Assembly (NCBI GenBank): GCA_946800325.1 | Contig: OX326960.1 | Location: 17,222,893 to 17,286,892, forward strand | DNA length: 64,000 nt | Reading direction: 5' to 3' | Origin: Luzula sylvatica | Taxonomy: Eukaryota > Streptophyta > Magnoliopsida > Poales > Juncaceae | Shown here: positions 1 to 12,609 of the stretch, piece by piece | Numbering within the stretch: the stretch's first letter is position 1 | Layout: each line of letters opens with the position of its first letter | Translations under genes and position numbers: made by a program | The notes under the pieces: model-generated | Told to the model about the DNA's origin: nothing | The model's database searches: none | Seen by the model: the letters and a program-made list of their open reading frames with translations, nothing else

Positions 1-11
1 ACCAAAAAGGT

Positions 12-2499
12 TGTCACGACCCGAAATAAAGTCATCGTGACCAACATATTTAACCTAACAACATAGGAGCAATAGCAGAGTCAAAAACACACAATACGAA
101 AACCAGTTGGCATAAATTATAATCTACGATCTACAAGTACCAATATACACATGGTGGGCATAACCGAGTACAACTAAAACAAATATGGTAACCGGTGATC
201 GCACACTCCGCTACGCTCGTAATCTACATGAATGCCACTGCCACATCAAGTGCTACCTGAAAATGTTGGCTGAGAGTTAGACAAGTAAAATAATATTTAA
301 TTATTATTTATTCGACGACGAACACCACGACAACCTACTACGAGAACTACCACGATGACCGACTACTACAACTAAAAAGAATTCTGCAAAATACGACAAC
401 AACCACTACAGAATTCTAATCGTAAATCCACAACGATAACAACACGAGACTAACTCATAGACCAGTAGTACCTCGGATCAGCTTGAGGTAAAAGTCAACC
501 ACAACAACCACTACCACAACTATGATCCTGCAAATACGGTAACAACAGCCACAGAATTCATGGTGTGATACTACAACAAGAAGTTCGATAAGGTCGGCAC
601 CACACGGGACCCCACATAGACAAATACCCCGATCAGCTTGAGGTAGACTCTACCCTGCACTCTAATACAAGAGTGGTGTCTCCAACCATGCCACAATTGA
701 AGACACGCCCCCTCGATCAGCTTGAGGAGACCGTACTGCTACGTCTAACAGTTCGCAAGTTCGGGAGCGACCCGAAGATGCACATCTGGCCAGGAACCAC
801 TAAAATGTCCAAACATGGGTTTCCTTATCTAGCGTTCATCCTCACTACGATATTAATCTACACAAGTAGATAACCTACATACCACAATGAACCTAGACCT
901 ATTTTATGATAGTGTGATAACTAAATAAATAACTCATCAACTGCAGTAAAATAAATACTTCATAATTACTGCCATGTAAACCGTCTCGGAACAAGCTTTC
1001 CAACGAAACCAAGAACACACAAAACGGAGACCGAATGAAGAAGTTATGAGCAAACTACGAAGACGCGACACACAAAATCTGGTTCAATACACCCGTCAAA
1101 GAACCGATCAAACTACAACATTTCTACTTATCCGACATACCGGAATCACTAATGACTACGACATGAAACCCTAAACGGGATACTAGAGGAACGAATGACC
1201 CGAGAAAATCCTACAAAACTCAGCCATGTGTTCAATCTTGGCTCGTTTGCTCATTAATCCAACCATTAATTAATTGGACATTATCGAGCGATCAAGCCTT
1301 TTCTCAATTGTATAATTGTGCCCCTGAAAATTCATGTCTTGCAAAATTACCAAAATACCCCTGATATTCAGAATTTGACCGAGGGTTTGAGGATACCGGG
1401 TTAAAGGATCTTGACTCAAAACCAAACATAAACCCGATGCATTAACAACAAACAACTCAATTTTATCACTTCTTTTCTTCCGAAAAACCGAAACCCTAGT
1501 TTTTATGTCTTGCAAAATTACGAAAATACCCTTTTCTCGATGGAAGCCTAATAGATGATCGAAACGCCATTATTCGAGCGGCCGAATCACCACGGCACCA
1601 TCCTTAAACTCCAAAACCATCTACGAAACCCTAAAATTCAGAATTTCTTCCACCCCCAAAAATCTAGGGTTTCCACAAATCTAGACTTAATCCGAAATAT
1701 ATCGATACACATGGCAGTATTATGAGGTATTATAAAGATTAATATCAAGTCCGAGATATACCTCAATTAACGCAACCTTTACAATCGCTGCGATACATTC
1801 TCCTTTACCGAAATGAGTATCACGGTACCTCCATCATTCTTCCACGATCCTGCCGCTGCTCCGTTGCTCGTGCCGTCGTGTCACGGTGATGCCGTTCTCA
1901 AACCCTAACTACAAACCCTAGCTCCTTTGTGCTGCCCCCTTCCCTCAATATCTAGCCATCAAATGGGGTGTAAGCCTTGCCTTATCAAAAATCATCATGC
2001 ATCCATACTTCTTCTTGGTCTTCTTTCATTTCCTCTCTTCTTTACTCTCTTTTCCTGTTGAGGTTTGAGGTTTATATTTTTCTTTCTCTCTTTCTCCTAG
2101 TCGCCAGATTGGGGTTGTATTTTTGTTTTGTTCTTTCTCTATTTCCTCACGGCAAGGAGATAATTGCCTTAAATAAATGAGAGATAAGACCACTTCCCCA
2201 TTGACCAATCAGAATTTTCATTGTATGGGCTTTGGGCTTTATTTAAAACAAGAAAATCATTTGTTCTCTTTCTCTTTCTCTCACGCAAGGAAATAATGAG
2301 GCAGAAATTTGTATGTGAGGTTAAGATAATATCTAGGTTTATACAAGTCAAACTTTGCTTCTCATTTGTCCAATAGAAAACTAATGACAATGGTTAAGTG
2401 TGAAAGGGTTAAGGGTTCATGTCATTTTTCACTTTGGTCCCTCATTTTTCTTGTAATTATTTCCACCATATATTTCATCATCCAATTTATTCATTGACA
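12..2499 (-). mobile_element. Probable 3' LTR of a Ty3/gypsy retrotransposon
   Basis: The block opens with TGTCA at 12-16 and the same 5 bases appear inverted (TGACA) at 2495-2499, giving TG...CA ends typical of an LTR when read on the minus strand. It has no convincing gene. The phrase GATCAGCTTGAGG recurs near 477, 632 and 714. On the minus strand just upstream (2500-2576) is a short stretch resembling the end of gypsy pol followed by a purine-rich tract, which fits a 3' LTR. The second LTR is not in the window, so the boundaries are inferred. The purine tract does not directly abut the proposed LTR start, so the right edge may lie some bases further right. Confidence 0.5.
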
Positions 2500-2576
2500 T
2501 TCATAATCATGATATAATACTCTTCCCTCCTTAATAGAATTTCGTCTTCGAACTTCGTTACGCATACCATGATATA
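2500..2576 (-). pseudogene. Remnant of gypsy pol 3' end
   Basis: On the minus strand this reads a short peptide containing FEDEILLR, resembling the tail of pol in many plant Ty3/gypsy elements, followed by a purine-rich tract AAGGAGGGAAGAG. The rest of pol is missing: sequence identity to a gypsy element stops exactly where the inverted-repeat arm begins at 2577. The insertion or rearrangement that placed the arm here therefore truncated the retrotransposon. The family call rests on this short motif only. Confidence 0.4.
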
Positions 2577-3169
2577 ACAAATACAATTATACAATTGTAG
2601 GGTAATCGATGCATAATGGTAAAATTGTTCATATTATATTAGATTTAATTATGAGTATTAATAAAATTGCAGAAACTGTACTAATAAAATTCGTGTGAAA
2701 TAATTTTGAATCCCCAAAATAGTTAGAAGGTTGAATTCTCAAAATAGTTGAAATAGTATTGAAATTGTAAAATTATTTTATAGTCATGAACTCATGATTA
2801 TTTTTGCTGCTCTTATACATGACAAGTTGAAACAACATTGGATAGTGTGTCATCGATTAGTTTTTGTTTGTAACATTTGAACCTTATTATTTTTCGTGCA
2901 ATTAAGTTTGGAGTGTCAAGATTGACGATGCGTAATGTAATATTTGAGGTTTTGATTGTAATTAAGATATGTTGTTCAAAGGGCTTTTAAGTGGCTTTTA
3001 TAATCCTATGACGTTCTTAAGACATTCTACAAAATATTTGGCAATACAAATCACAATACTATTTAGTACATGCAATCATTTGTTCAACAAATTAAATTAT
3101 CTTTTCAGTACTATTTTTTTAGAATTTTTCTTTTAATACACCAAAATATTTCCTATCTTATGTACGAAA

Positions 3170-3690
3170 TGTTCATTCGCTCGATTCGGTTCAAATCGAT
3201 CTGAATAAGACCAAACTGATTATGACCGAATCGAACAAACTTAAAATCGAATCGAACCGTTTAACTTTTCAACCGATCAAGAACCGAACCGATTAAACCG
3301 AACTGTTATTCGGTTTATTCGGTTGACCCGAATAAAAAATATTACAATTTTAAAATAAAAATAAATTAACAAGAAAATCTATATTTTATTTATCAATAAA
3401 TATAAATAGATATTACGAGATATAATTATATTAGTTTATAAGATCAATATATCATTTTTGCATATTTTAACATTAATATATTGAAAAATATGAAAGATGG
3501 AATGTTATTTGGTCCGTTCGGTTTAATCAGTTTTCAAAATTTCAAAACCAAATCGAACGAAATAAATCGAACAATATCATTTTCTTAATCGGACCGAACC
3601 AAGTCAACCGAAAAATCAAACCGATTAAACTGAACTCGAGCGGTTCGATTCGATATCAGAATAAACCGAACCGTTTGAATACTCCTAATC
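3170..3690. repeat. Imperfect palindromic element rich in CGGTT/AACCG words
   Basis: The left part carries many GATTCGG/ACCGAACCG words and the right part carries their complements, with an AT-rich centre (about 3330-3500). This resembles non-autonomous hAT-like elements common in plants. The ends are not clean and I could not define a target duplication. The mirror copy lies at about 32646-33166 in the right arm. Confidence 0.35.
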
Positions 3691-4419
3691 CTATGGTCTC
3701 TGTTAACTTAAAAAAAAATATTATAGATTGAATCAACATGTTAAAATTTAATGAAACAATATTATAAAGGAAAAGGTCTAAAAGTAAATGTTCTTCTCGT
3801 TTTGGTGTTCATGCAGTAGAAACATGCAAAGAGAGAAAAATGAGCATTAAAATTAAAATTAAAATTAAAATAATCTTTTAAATTGCGGTGATTATGAGGA
3901 ATGCAAAGAAAAGAGGCTATCATAAATAATGTGTTACTTGAGGTAGAGTAACATAGTACTTGTGGCTTTATTTTATGTTCTTAGATGTAATTTGTGAATA
4001 TTTAAGATGAGATATTTTAATTTTATTAGAAATTAATAAGAGAATTAATCAAAATAGTATTTATAATTAAACAATTTTATAGGTAATATAGATTTTAGTG
4101 TAGGATGGTAAATTTTAAAATTATTTGAAAGTGTTTTCCGTATTATTTTTTTTGAAATATACAAGTAAAACAATAATAAAATAGTATGTTGGTATTAAAA
4201 ATAACTTCACTATAACATTTATTAACAATACTAAAATAGTTTATTGGTACCACGAACACAAATGATATATTAACATAAAAATAAATATAACAATGTTATA
4301 TATTGCACGCAATAACAATATATATATGCGGGACCATACTAACCCAATTACGATGCTCGTTGTCAATAGTTACGGTCTATTATTTGATTAAAAATTAAAT
4401 AAAAATGTAATGTAATATA

Positions 4420-5230
4420 ATATTTAGATTTTGATAAAAATTGAAATAATTAAAAACACAGGTAGCAATCTAATTGCATACATAATTTATGTCACAAAAA
4501 ATCGTGAATATACTGAGTGCATTGTCATTTTCAAAAAATCACATTGGATTGGAGGTTTAGAGTACGTGCACTGATACACATTTTCATTGACAATGTTTTG
4601 TTTTCCGTGATAATCATACATTGTAATACATTACAATATATTATCTCGGATGTTATCGTATTTTATGTTCAGGTCGTCAATAAACTATTTTCAATACAAA
4701 TATATGTTATTAATGTTAAGTCAAATGTATAATTTTTATGGCCATCGATGCTTACATTACATACCACTTTTTAGTATCTTTATACATTTTATTGCTATTA
4801 AATAATTTTCGGTGCTAATATACTATTTTCAGCACCTATATCATTTTCAACACTTATAATATTTTTATGATTAATGTCAGAATATCATTTTCAATACTTA
4901 TATATGATATTTCAATGTGAATATGTAATTTAATATTATTATGTTATTTTTGGTATTAATATATTACTTTCAGATAAAATATTGATATTGAAAATACTTT
5001 ACCGACACAAAATGTTACACTAAAACAAAATCATTTTAATGTCAAAATATTATTTTATTGCACAAAAAGCATTTAATGGCAAAATATCAAATATTTTTAT
5101 ATATACTATTTTAGTGTGTATATATACTTTTCGATATTTTGATATTATTTTTGGTATTAATAATATTATTTTCAACATGAATATATTAATTTCAAGATCA
5201 ATAAACTATTTATGGCATTAATATACTGCT
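4420..5230. repeat. Degenerate AT-rich tandem-like repeat field
   Basis: Short phrases such as ATATCATTTTCA, ATACTATTTTCAGCACC and TATTATTTTCAACATG recur every few tens of bases with substitutions, so the segment looks like an eroded minisatellite. Short reading frames in it are chance frames in AT-rich DNA. The same field recurs at 17615-18250, in the right arm (about 31106-31916) and partly at 63350-63595. Confidence 0.5.
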
Positions 5231-6229
5231 TTTAATTAACAACTGACTTTTAAATTTTGTATAATCCCTAATATTAGAAAGTGTGATAAAATAACATTGT
5301 GCATAATAAAACTACAATGTTTCATTGAAAAGTAAATCGAATTTTTTAATGAAATAGAAAATACAATATAGCCAAGATTTATTAATTGAATAATTGAAAT
5401 GCAATACAACATACCACCAAATTAACAATTTTATCTTCCATCCTTTCTTCCTCTCAAAGGACAAGGGAGAAGCAAGATTGGACAAGAAGGAAGGGAGAGA
5501 CAAAATGATTTAATGGGTACACTAAAAAAAACTTCAAATTGAACAAGATCCGTTAACCGGTTTTCTCTTGAACTTTACAAATATACACATAATTCTTTTC
5601 TATTTACATTTTAACCTAAAACCCCTCTTAATTTCCATAATTCTTCACCACCACTTTCTCCTATGTATCCCCAAAAATCTTCATTTTCACACATTTACAG
5701 ATATACCCAAAATTTCAGTGTATTTATAGTTTTCTGCCATTTTGTACAAAAGTTCTTATAACTCAAAAAATAATTTTTCTTTAATATTTTTTGAAAGATT
5801 TCTCCTATATACTTACCCTCAGAGACCTTACTTACACATTTAGAACTACACCCATAATTTATCTGTTCTTGCAACATTTCTTTAATATTTTTTTACTACA
5901 AATAGAAAAGACATTTTTTCCGTTGTCAAAATATTGATAATTTGCAACTAATTATTGCACAAGTCCCAAGATGCAATCATTTGTTGAACAAATTAAATAA
6001 AAATTTCTCTATTCTGTACTGTTTTTTTTAGGGAGAATTTCTCCCATGTCTCCATTAAATTCATAAATTACATATTTATCCCTCTTAAATTACAAATATT
6101 AAATTTATCCCTACTAAACTTAATTAATATCAAATTTGTCCCTACCATCAACTTAACATCAATTTAAACAATTCTTAAATTGTATTGACCAAAATACCCC
6201 TCACCAAAACCCAAATAGACTGAGCCCGT

Positions 6230-6560
6230 TAGCAAACGCCCCCCTTAACCCTTTTTCCCCACCCGTTAATAAACTCCCTTTCCCCACCCTAAACCCTCGG
6301 CGAACCTTTCTCCTGAAATCATGGCGACCAACAAGTTTTTCTCTATCTTCCTAGGAAGCCGATCTGGAGAAGCTGACAATCTTGAGATTTGGCGACACCA
6401 CAAACCTCCTCTCTAAATCGATTCTCTGGCGATATTCGAGGCTCGAGAGGGTTCTAAACCGATTTTCTGGTCAGATTGTTGGGCTTTCAGATTATCCAAT
6501 CTTTAAATCGAATCAAGGTACCCTAAACCCTCTTCACTAAATCGATGCAATGTCTTCTTT
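6230..6560 (+). pseudogene. PEX11-like 5' leader remnant
   Basis: The stretch with phrases AAATCGATTCTCTGGCGAT and CCTAAACCCTCTTC matches, with divergence, the leader preceding the PEX11-like pseudogene at 27240-27510. No coding exon follows before the arm ends at 6898. This is therefore a detached leader or promoter fragment of a PEX11 relative, mirrored at about 29776-30106. The link is by similarity of non-coding sequence only. Confidence 0.4.
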
Positions 6561-7453
6561 GATCATTTCTCATTTCCATATTGTATACGTCTGTACAAAA
6601 TTGAACATTTTTTCTTTGAAATGGTTGTAGAGTTTGTAAAGATAAAACTTCCAAGAATTTTAGTTCGGATCTTTTGTGTGGCACTAATTACGCTAAAGAA
6701 CATCTCAAAATTTGAAATTCCACATCTGATTTTGATTCTAGTGTGCAATTCGATTCAAAAATGAAATTTTGAGTTTGCAAAACAATAACAGATCTCCTCA
6801 ATGCCGTATATTCATGGTTGACAAAATGGAAGTTAATTGGATTTAAACATCATGCTTTACCAGGTCAGTGCTGGTATTAAACATAATTGCATAAACAAGG
6901 GACAACTAACATGCAAACTATAATTAATGACAAATGTATCATTAAATTTTTAATTCTAATATTTTTTGCATATTTTCATGTATACCCCTCCAAAACTTAA
7001 AAAATATCACATATAATGATATATACCCCTATTACCCGATACCCATATTACCAAAACACTTATGATTATACTATGATGGCCCAATTTATATATTAGCCCA
7101 CGAAAGTCCACATAACAATTAACAGGTCCATTTCTCCTTCTCCTCACCAATGCTTTCACTCTCCTCCTCCTGCTACTCTCTCACTAATCCCGCCTTTCTC
7201 TCCTCTCCATTGCATCGTCTACCATCGACCCAGAAATGCGCCACCGCTCCTCGGCCGGTCTCGAACCGACACGAGAAGAGGATAAATGAAGAAACAAGAG
7301 AGGAAGAAGATTTAATGGAGATTGTGACGAGGTTGGCAAAAAAATCAGAGATTAACGCCCGAGAGAGAAGCCTGAGGAAGGTCAGAGAAGCCAAGAAACA
7401 AAGAGACTATGATAAAATTCACAATTATCCCGAGTGGGCAAAGTTCGTATCTG

Positions 7454-7458
<5 letters not shown>

Positions 7459-7489
<31 letters not shown>
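7459..7489. repeat. CT microsatellite
   Basis: A run of about 15 CT units lies just inside intron 1 of the DUF3531-like gene, immediately after the splice donor. Confidence 0.9.
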
Positions 7490-7493
<4 letters not shown>

Positions 7494-8656
7494 ACCCTTT
7501 TTCGTACATTTCACCTTTTCGAAGTAACTGTTAAAGAAAAAGATGAATAATACCTGCAATGAAAAGTATTTTGAAGTGAATTTTAGTATCACATTGTAAT
7601 TACTTGTTTTCTTGGACTTAAAAGGATATTAGAGAGGGGATGCCATGAAGATGCAGAGCTTCGTGCAATCCTTGGAAATACAACCGGAAACCCTGAGTTC
7701 ATGAGAAAAAGGGTTCGTTAATACTTTCAATATTTCGGTACTATAAATTCGACCACATTTTTTTTTCCTTTTTCAACTGAAAGTTTAAACTTTAAATGTA
7801 CATTTGTGTCTACTTTGGCTAATTAGCTTGTATTAAAGACAGTCGACACTTAATCGAGGTTAATTGGGTTAAATCGAGTCTTAGTTTTCTTAAATTGGGT
7901 TAAATTTTTGTTTTAATTGGGCCAAAATTGCTTTTAATGTTGGCTTCCGAGAATGAGAAAATAAAAATGCAATTTTGAAAAATAAAATAAAAATAAACAT
8001 GCATCTTCTGAAATAAATAAATAATAAAAATAAGTATTGTACTGATTTTCGCTTTTTTGTATTATTAATTTCAGCGTTAGGCCAATAAGTTCAAATATAT
8101 GGATTGAGCTCTACGGTGAAGCCTCAGATCGTGATGTTGTCGCACCCCCTTCGAAACCTGGAAATATCATATATACCCCTCTGTGAGCATGGTATGTTAT
8201 GGTAAGACTCGGAGCTTTCACCTCTTCGAATTTACAGGTTACGTTTCATCATATTTAACTTAAATATATATCACCAAGTTTATTTTATATAATTATTATT
8301 GATTTATTTGTTGTGATTAATTATAGCTAATAAAGGAACCAATGAGTTATAACCCTTTATATTCGTATGACTCTGAAAAGGCTATGAAAGTAATGCCTTC
8401 ATCATTTCAGGATATAAGCGACTTGGAGTTTCAAGACAACTTGTCCAAAGTTTGGTGAGTATAATTTTCATATCTTTCAGGGTCCAAACTGCAAATAAAT
8501 AATATGCATCAACTATTAATTTCAATATTTTTTTGTCAGGGTTGATTTTGGCACGGCCGATTATTTAGGTCTCGATGTGTTGCTCAATCGTCTCACCATG
8601 ATAAGCTCAAGGTATTTTTTTGCTTTTTCACTAAAATAATTTAGAAGTTTGTAATA

Positions 8657-8807
8657 GCGCAATTTCATGTGTACCCCTGCAAAGTAATAAATATCATGGA
8701 TGCCCCACCTTTCGTTGTTGGCTTTAAAGAATATCGGTGATATTCTTATATTGTGTAGGGGTTTGTTTGATATTGTGAGGTTCTGTGGGGTACATGTGAA
8801 ATTATGC
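8657..8807. mobile_element. 151-bp MITE in an intron of the DUF3531-like gene
   Basis: The left end GCGCAATTTCATGTGTACCCC is matched by an inverted right end whose complement reads GCATAATTTCACATGTACCCC, giving imperfect terminal inverted repeats of about 21 bp. There is no coding capacity. Related words (TTTCATGTATACCCC) occur at about 6972-6990 and 18930-18960, suggesting a dispersed family. No clear target duplication was seen, so the superfamily is not assigned. Confidence 0.65.
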
Positions 8808-8995
8808 CATTTTTTCAAAGTATAACTAGGATGAATTTGGGCTAAATTGAATGATTGTATTAATTTTAACTATGTATATGCAGATATTTTGGGATCAAAC
8901 AAGTGGTGTTTGGTGGGAAAAGAATTGGTGATTGGGAAGAATGCACGACCTGTGCCGAGTTCGGAGAGTTTGGATACAAGAGCTATGAAATTTAA

Positions 8996-9704
8996 ATTAT
9001 CATTCTTTTTCTTGTTTTGGAAAGATATTAATAGCAACAATTTATAATTATTACTCACTTCCAATTATGTAAATGAACTTCCTAAGAATAGTATTTGTTG
9101 AAGGCAAAAATATTTCTTTAATTTGCTGCAGTTATTAATTTGTCCACAGTAAAATTCGAAAATGGCATTAAAGTATTAAATTGAAATATTATTTTGTTCT
9201 AGAATACCGTTTTTTTGTTTGTGTTGCATTAGAGTCACTTTCAGTTTTATTTTTAATCAATTTAAGCAAATTTTAAAAGAAAACTTAATATAAAACTAGT
9301 TTAAATAATATTTCATTATTTTTGTTAATAATAAGTTAAATATTTAATTTTTTTAATATATTATATACTATATATTTGACACAATATAATTAAAATTCAT
9401 TATTATCGTAATATGTTGGTTATGTTACATATTGATTGTTTGTCATATTTAATTACTATTACATATATCTTCATTTTTATTCGATTTTAAATATGTCATT
9501 TTTTTTTACGTATACATTCTTTCTTGCATACATGTATATCATTATTTTTCCATTATATTTTCAAAATAAAATATATATTTTGTTTAAATTTATTTAGTCA
9601 CAATGTATAAAATGATACATGTGATTGTGAAGGATTTGTGTGAAAAATAGGCCTCACATTAACAGCACATATACATTCAATTCTTTACTTTTTTTTTTCT
9701 TATG
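8996..9704. other. AT-rich intergenic segment, nothing recognised
   Basis: Between the end of the DUF3531-like gene and the first SPT5 fragment the sequence is AT-rich with no long frame, terminal repeats or gene similarity that I can recognise. The shared SPT5 leader begins at about 9700 with CTTATGTTTTAT. Confidence 0.5.
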
Positions 9705-9998
9705 TTTTATTTGTGGGGCTCACACCATTGAACCAATGAGTTGATGCCACGAAGGCAGTTTCACATTAGGCTTTTGTATGAACGGCAACAGAAGAAATGC
9801 ACTTCGGTGTTGCCTTTAATGAACCGAAAATTACAATGGCAAATCCCAAATCGCAAACAAAAATCCCCAAATCCCAAATTGCCCTTATTCTCGATCTCCG
9901 AAACCCCAAGCCGTCGATCTCCGTCCAATTCCAGATGCCGCGGCGAGATTCCGTCGACGACGAGCTGGACTCGGAGGAAGTAATTGAGCTTAGCAGGA
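9700..9998 (+). pseudogene. SPT5: SPT5 leader plus truncated exon 1 (unit U0)
   Basis: This matches the SPT5 leader and the first codons of exon 1 (MPRRDSVDDELDSEE, ATG at 9935) of the intact copy at 13537. The frame runs only to ELSR and is then fused at about 9995-9998 to spacer sequence that in other units lies about 2 kb downstream. The four bases AGGA are shared at the junction (exon AGGAAGAA, spacer AGGACGAG), consistent with a microhomology deletion of exon 1 onward. It cannot encode SPT5. Confidence 0.9.
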
Positions 9999-12108
9999 CG
10001 AGAATTGGATGCCGAACTTGAGTTCACTCGTAAAATAGTGACCGGTTTGGTACCAAAGATGCAACACTGGAGGGAACGTACCAAACATCCCATTTTGTGG
10101 AGGAGTGAGGTGGCTCGCAGTATAAACTCACGAATGTACGGTGCGGTGATCTTGATATCCAATATCTCGAATTGGTACAAGGTTGAAGAATTGCCTACCG
10201 ATTGCCACTTGTGGTTTAACTCGAGAGGAGCAGACGATTGAAATTATTGATTCACCTCCAATATCTTAGACATTTATTTACGTTGAATTGTTGATAAATG
10301 AAAACATACTACATGTTAAACCTACTAACCTCACAATGATATTTAAGAAAATAATATCTCGATAGAAATTTTTGTGAGCGCCCTGAATTATTTATCATGC
10401 TTTTGAGAGTTCAGAAGTTATGCCAAACTAATTAGTTTGATTCACATACTATCGATGTTGATAAAATGCAGCAAGCTTGCATGCATTTTTTTTTCTCTCA
10501 CAATATTTTCAAGTACATCTCCATCTTATTTGCATTGTTTCGCCATAGAAGTACACGTGACATACGTTATCAAACTCTCGTCCAATTGTAATTGTTTTAT
10601 TGAAAAAAGGAAAAAATTCTCCTATTTGGATACTATATATAACATACATGTATACAAGTAATTTTATAAAACATGTTTTTGCAACATGATTGACAGAATA
10701 ATGATGAGGTGTATGGTATAATTTGAATTAAGTTAAACTAATTTTATATTGTGAATGCAATATCCAACGTAAGATTATTATCATGCTGCGAGAGCATGTT
10801 GCGTGAAATTACTCCATGTATACATATCAAGAAAATTAATAATTACGATCATTGATACTCCTCCACTGAATATTCGTTAAATATCAGACTAACTAATCCT
10901 ATAATTTATTCATTATCATTGGCGGTTGGTTTTGAATAATTTCAGTAATTTTGGGCCCGATAATTAATAAAAAGAAAAACAGTACGACGATTAGTTAGTA
11001 AATTGATTAATCCAACATGATCTAGTCTAATCATATTTAGACAACTTTAGCATCTTATAAGAACTAATAAAACAAATATTGGGAAATATTATGTTTTCAA
11101 TTTTCATTGACATTATTGGGTGGAGAATCGTCAAGTTTTTTCCATTTACTCACTTTATAAAGACTAAAATATTTATTTATTTATTTTCATTTCTACTGTT
11201 ATATGCAAATTGTTGTATTTGCATTAGATGGTTAAAAGCTAATAATTAATAAAATCGATTCTAATAGTGTTGTAGTTTTCTGTTTCTCTCGACATGATAA
11301 TTTAGGTATGTTAAAAACTTCTTTTTATCAGAGAAGAGTTTTAGTAGAGATATTATTCGATAGGAAATTCAAAATAGCTGCTTTAGTTTGTTTCTCAATT
11401 TTCTCACACAAGGGATATTTTTGTTAGATTGAACAGAATATTTCTTGTATATGCCTATATATATGGAATTTCTTGGCCACATAGAGAAAATTCTAAGATA
11501 TTGACTGTACGACTACGAACACGTTTCTTGCGCTAGGTTTCTTTTAAAAGAAATTGACAAATCCCTTTAATACATGGTACGTACTTCAAAATATTATATG
11601 ATATATTATTGAAATTTAATTGTTCAAACTTTATAATATTAGTGAACATAATTGATATCAAATTGCTATGAAAATTAAAACTTGTAATGGGTGTTAATTA
11701 AGTCGATATTAGCTTCCTTAATTTTCACGTGACATATTTGAATATTTTATTGCAAAATAATAACAGATATTTCTTTGGTATTCTCAAATTGCCAAGATAC
11801 ATCTAATGCATCATCAATAAATATATCTGGAAAAAAAATCATTTTGAAATCAAAATAAATAAGTAATATATATAAGTGCATAACTAAATATAATAAACAT
11901 TTAATTAATAGAAAATTATTTATGTAACAACAAACTTTTAGTATATTTTATTTCAAAGATATAATATATAAAAATATCAAATCGATAAGTTAACAATTGA
12001 TAAAATAATATATAATAGACGTGTAGTATTTTTTTTTTTTTTTTTGTAAATTATTGTTTCACCGTATCCGTAATGTGTCATATACGATATCCGTATCCGT
12101 GCAACATA

Positions 12109-12110
<2 letters not shown>

Positions 12111-12162
<52 letters not shown>
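12111..12162. repeat. (AT)n microsatellite, about 26 units
   Basis: The same site in the spacers at about 50429 and 56041 has only about 8 units, so this is the main length difference between otherwise near-identical spacer copies. Confidence 0.95.
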
Positions 12163-12165
<3 letters not shown>

Positions 12166-12609
12166 ATAATTGAGTTTTATGTACATGTAATAATATAAAT
12201 GAGTTTTTTATGTGATAAATGTATATAAATGAGTTTTATATACATTTATATATGCAATAATATAACGATGAACATCACTTGAATGATTATCAAGAGAAAA
12301 CAATTTTTTTGTATATTCCAAGGAATATCTTCAGTAAACACTATATGATATTCTTTTTCGAAAAGAAAATAAAATACTGTTTGATATTATATGCAAATAT
12401 CTATTATTTTTATGTCTATCATTATATATGTACTCTCTTTTTCAATATAGCTCTTTTTTATTCATATAATCCATATATATTTACTTTTATGGTACATGTA
12501 TATTTACTCTTTTTTTTTTATCAATATACTTAATAATATCACATTTGTATATTTTTTGTTTGTCTATTTGTGTATTATACTATTATTGTATATACTTTTT
12601 TGTATATTA

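Larger units (their letters stand above)
2577..6898 (+). repeat. Left arm of a 4,322-bp inverted repeat
   Basis: This block is repeated in reverse complement at 29438-33759. Both arms are exactly 4,322 bp, and position x on the left pairs with 36336-x on the right. Only scattered single-base differences were noticed (for example near 4353, 5070 and 5430), and the equal lengths imply no net indels. The arm has no intact gene. It contains a degenerate AT-rich repeat field (about 4420-5230), an imperfect palindrome rich in CGGTT/AACCG words (about 3170-3690), and a PEX11-like leader (about 6230-6560). No target-site duplication or canonical transposon ends were found. The inner edge shares AACAA with the sequence that follows. 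Confidence 0.93.
7150..8995 (+). pseudogene. DUF3531-family plastid protein gene, broken in the middle
   Basis: Exon 1 (7150-7442) starts with a Ser-rich, transit-peptide-like N-terminus and ends in HNYPEWAK. Exon 2 (7625-7712) gives ILERGCHEDAELRAILGNT. A later piece near 8075-8150 gives IWIELYGEASDRDV. Further exons are about 8338-8454 (SSFQDISDLEFQDN), 8540-8611 (VDFGTADYLGLDVLLNRLT) and 8884-8995 (YFGIKQVVFGGKRIGDWEE, stop TAA). From memory of the family this order matches chloroplast DUF3531 proteins of unknown function. Two conserved stretches appear to be missing, one between exon 2 and the IWIELYG piece and one after DRDV where the frame hits TGA. No consistent splice phase joins exon 2 to the next piece (CGT TAG). 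I infer a decayed gene; unusual splicing is the alternative. Confidence 0.65.

Noticed and set aside
4517..5503. Small frames conserved between the two arms (for example 4517-4732 and 31604-31819)
   Set aside because: Conservation is explained by the recent duplication of the arms; the peptides are low-complexity and unrelated to known families.
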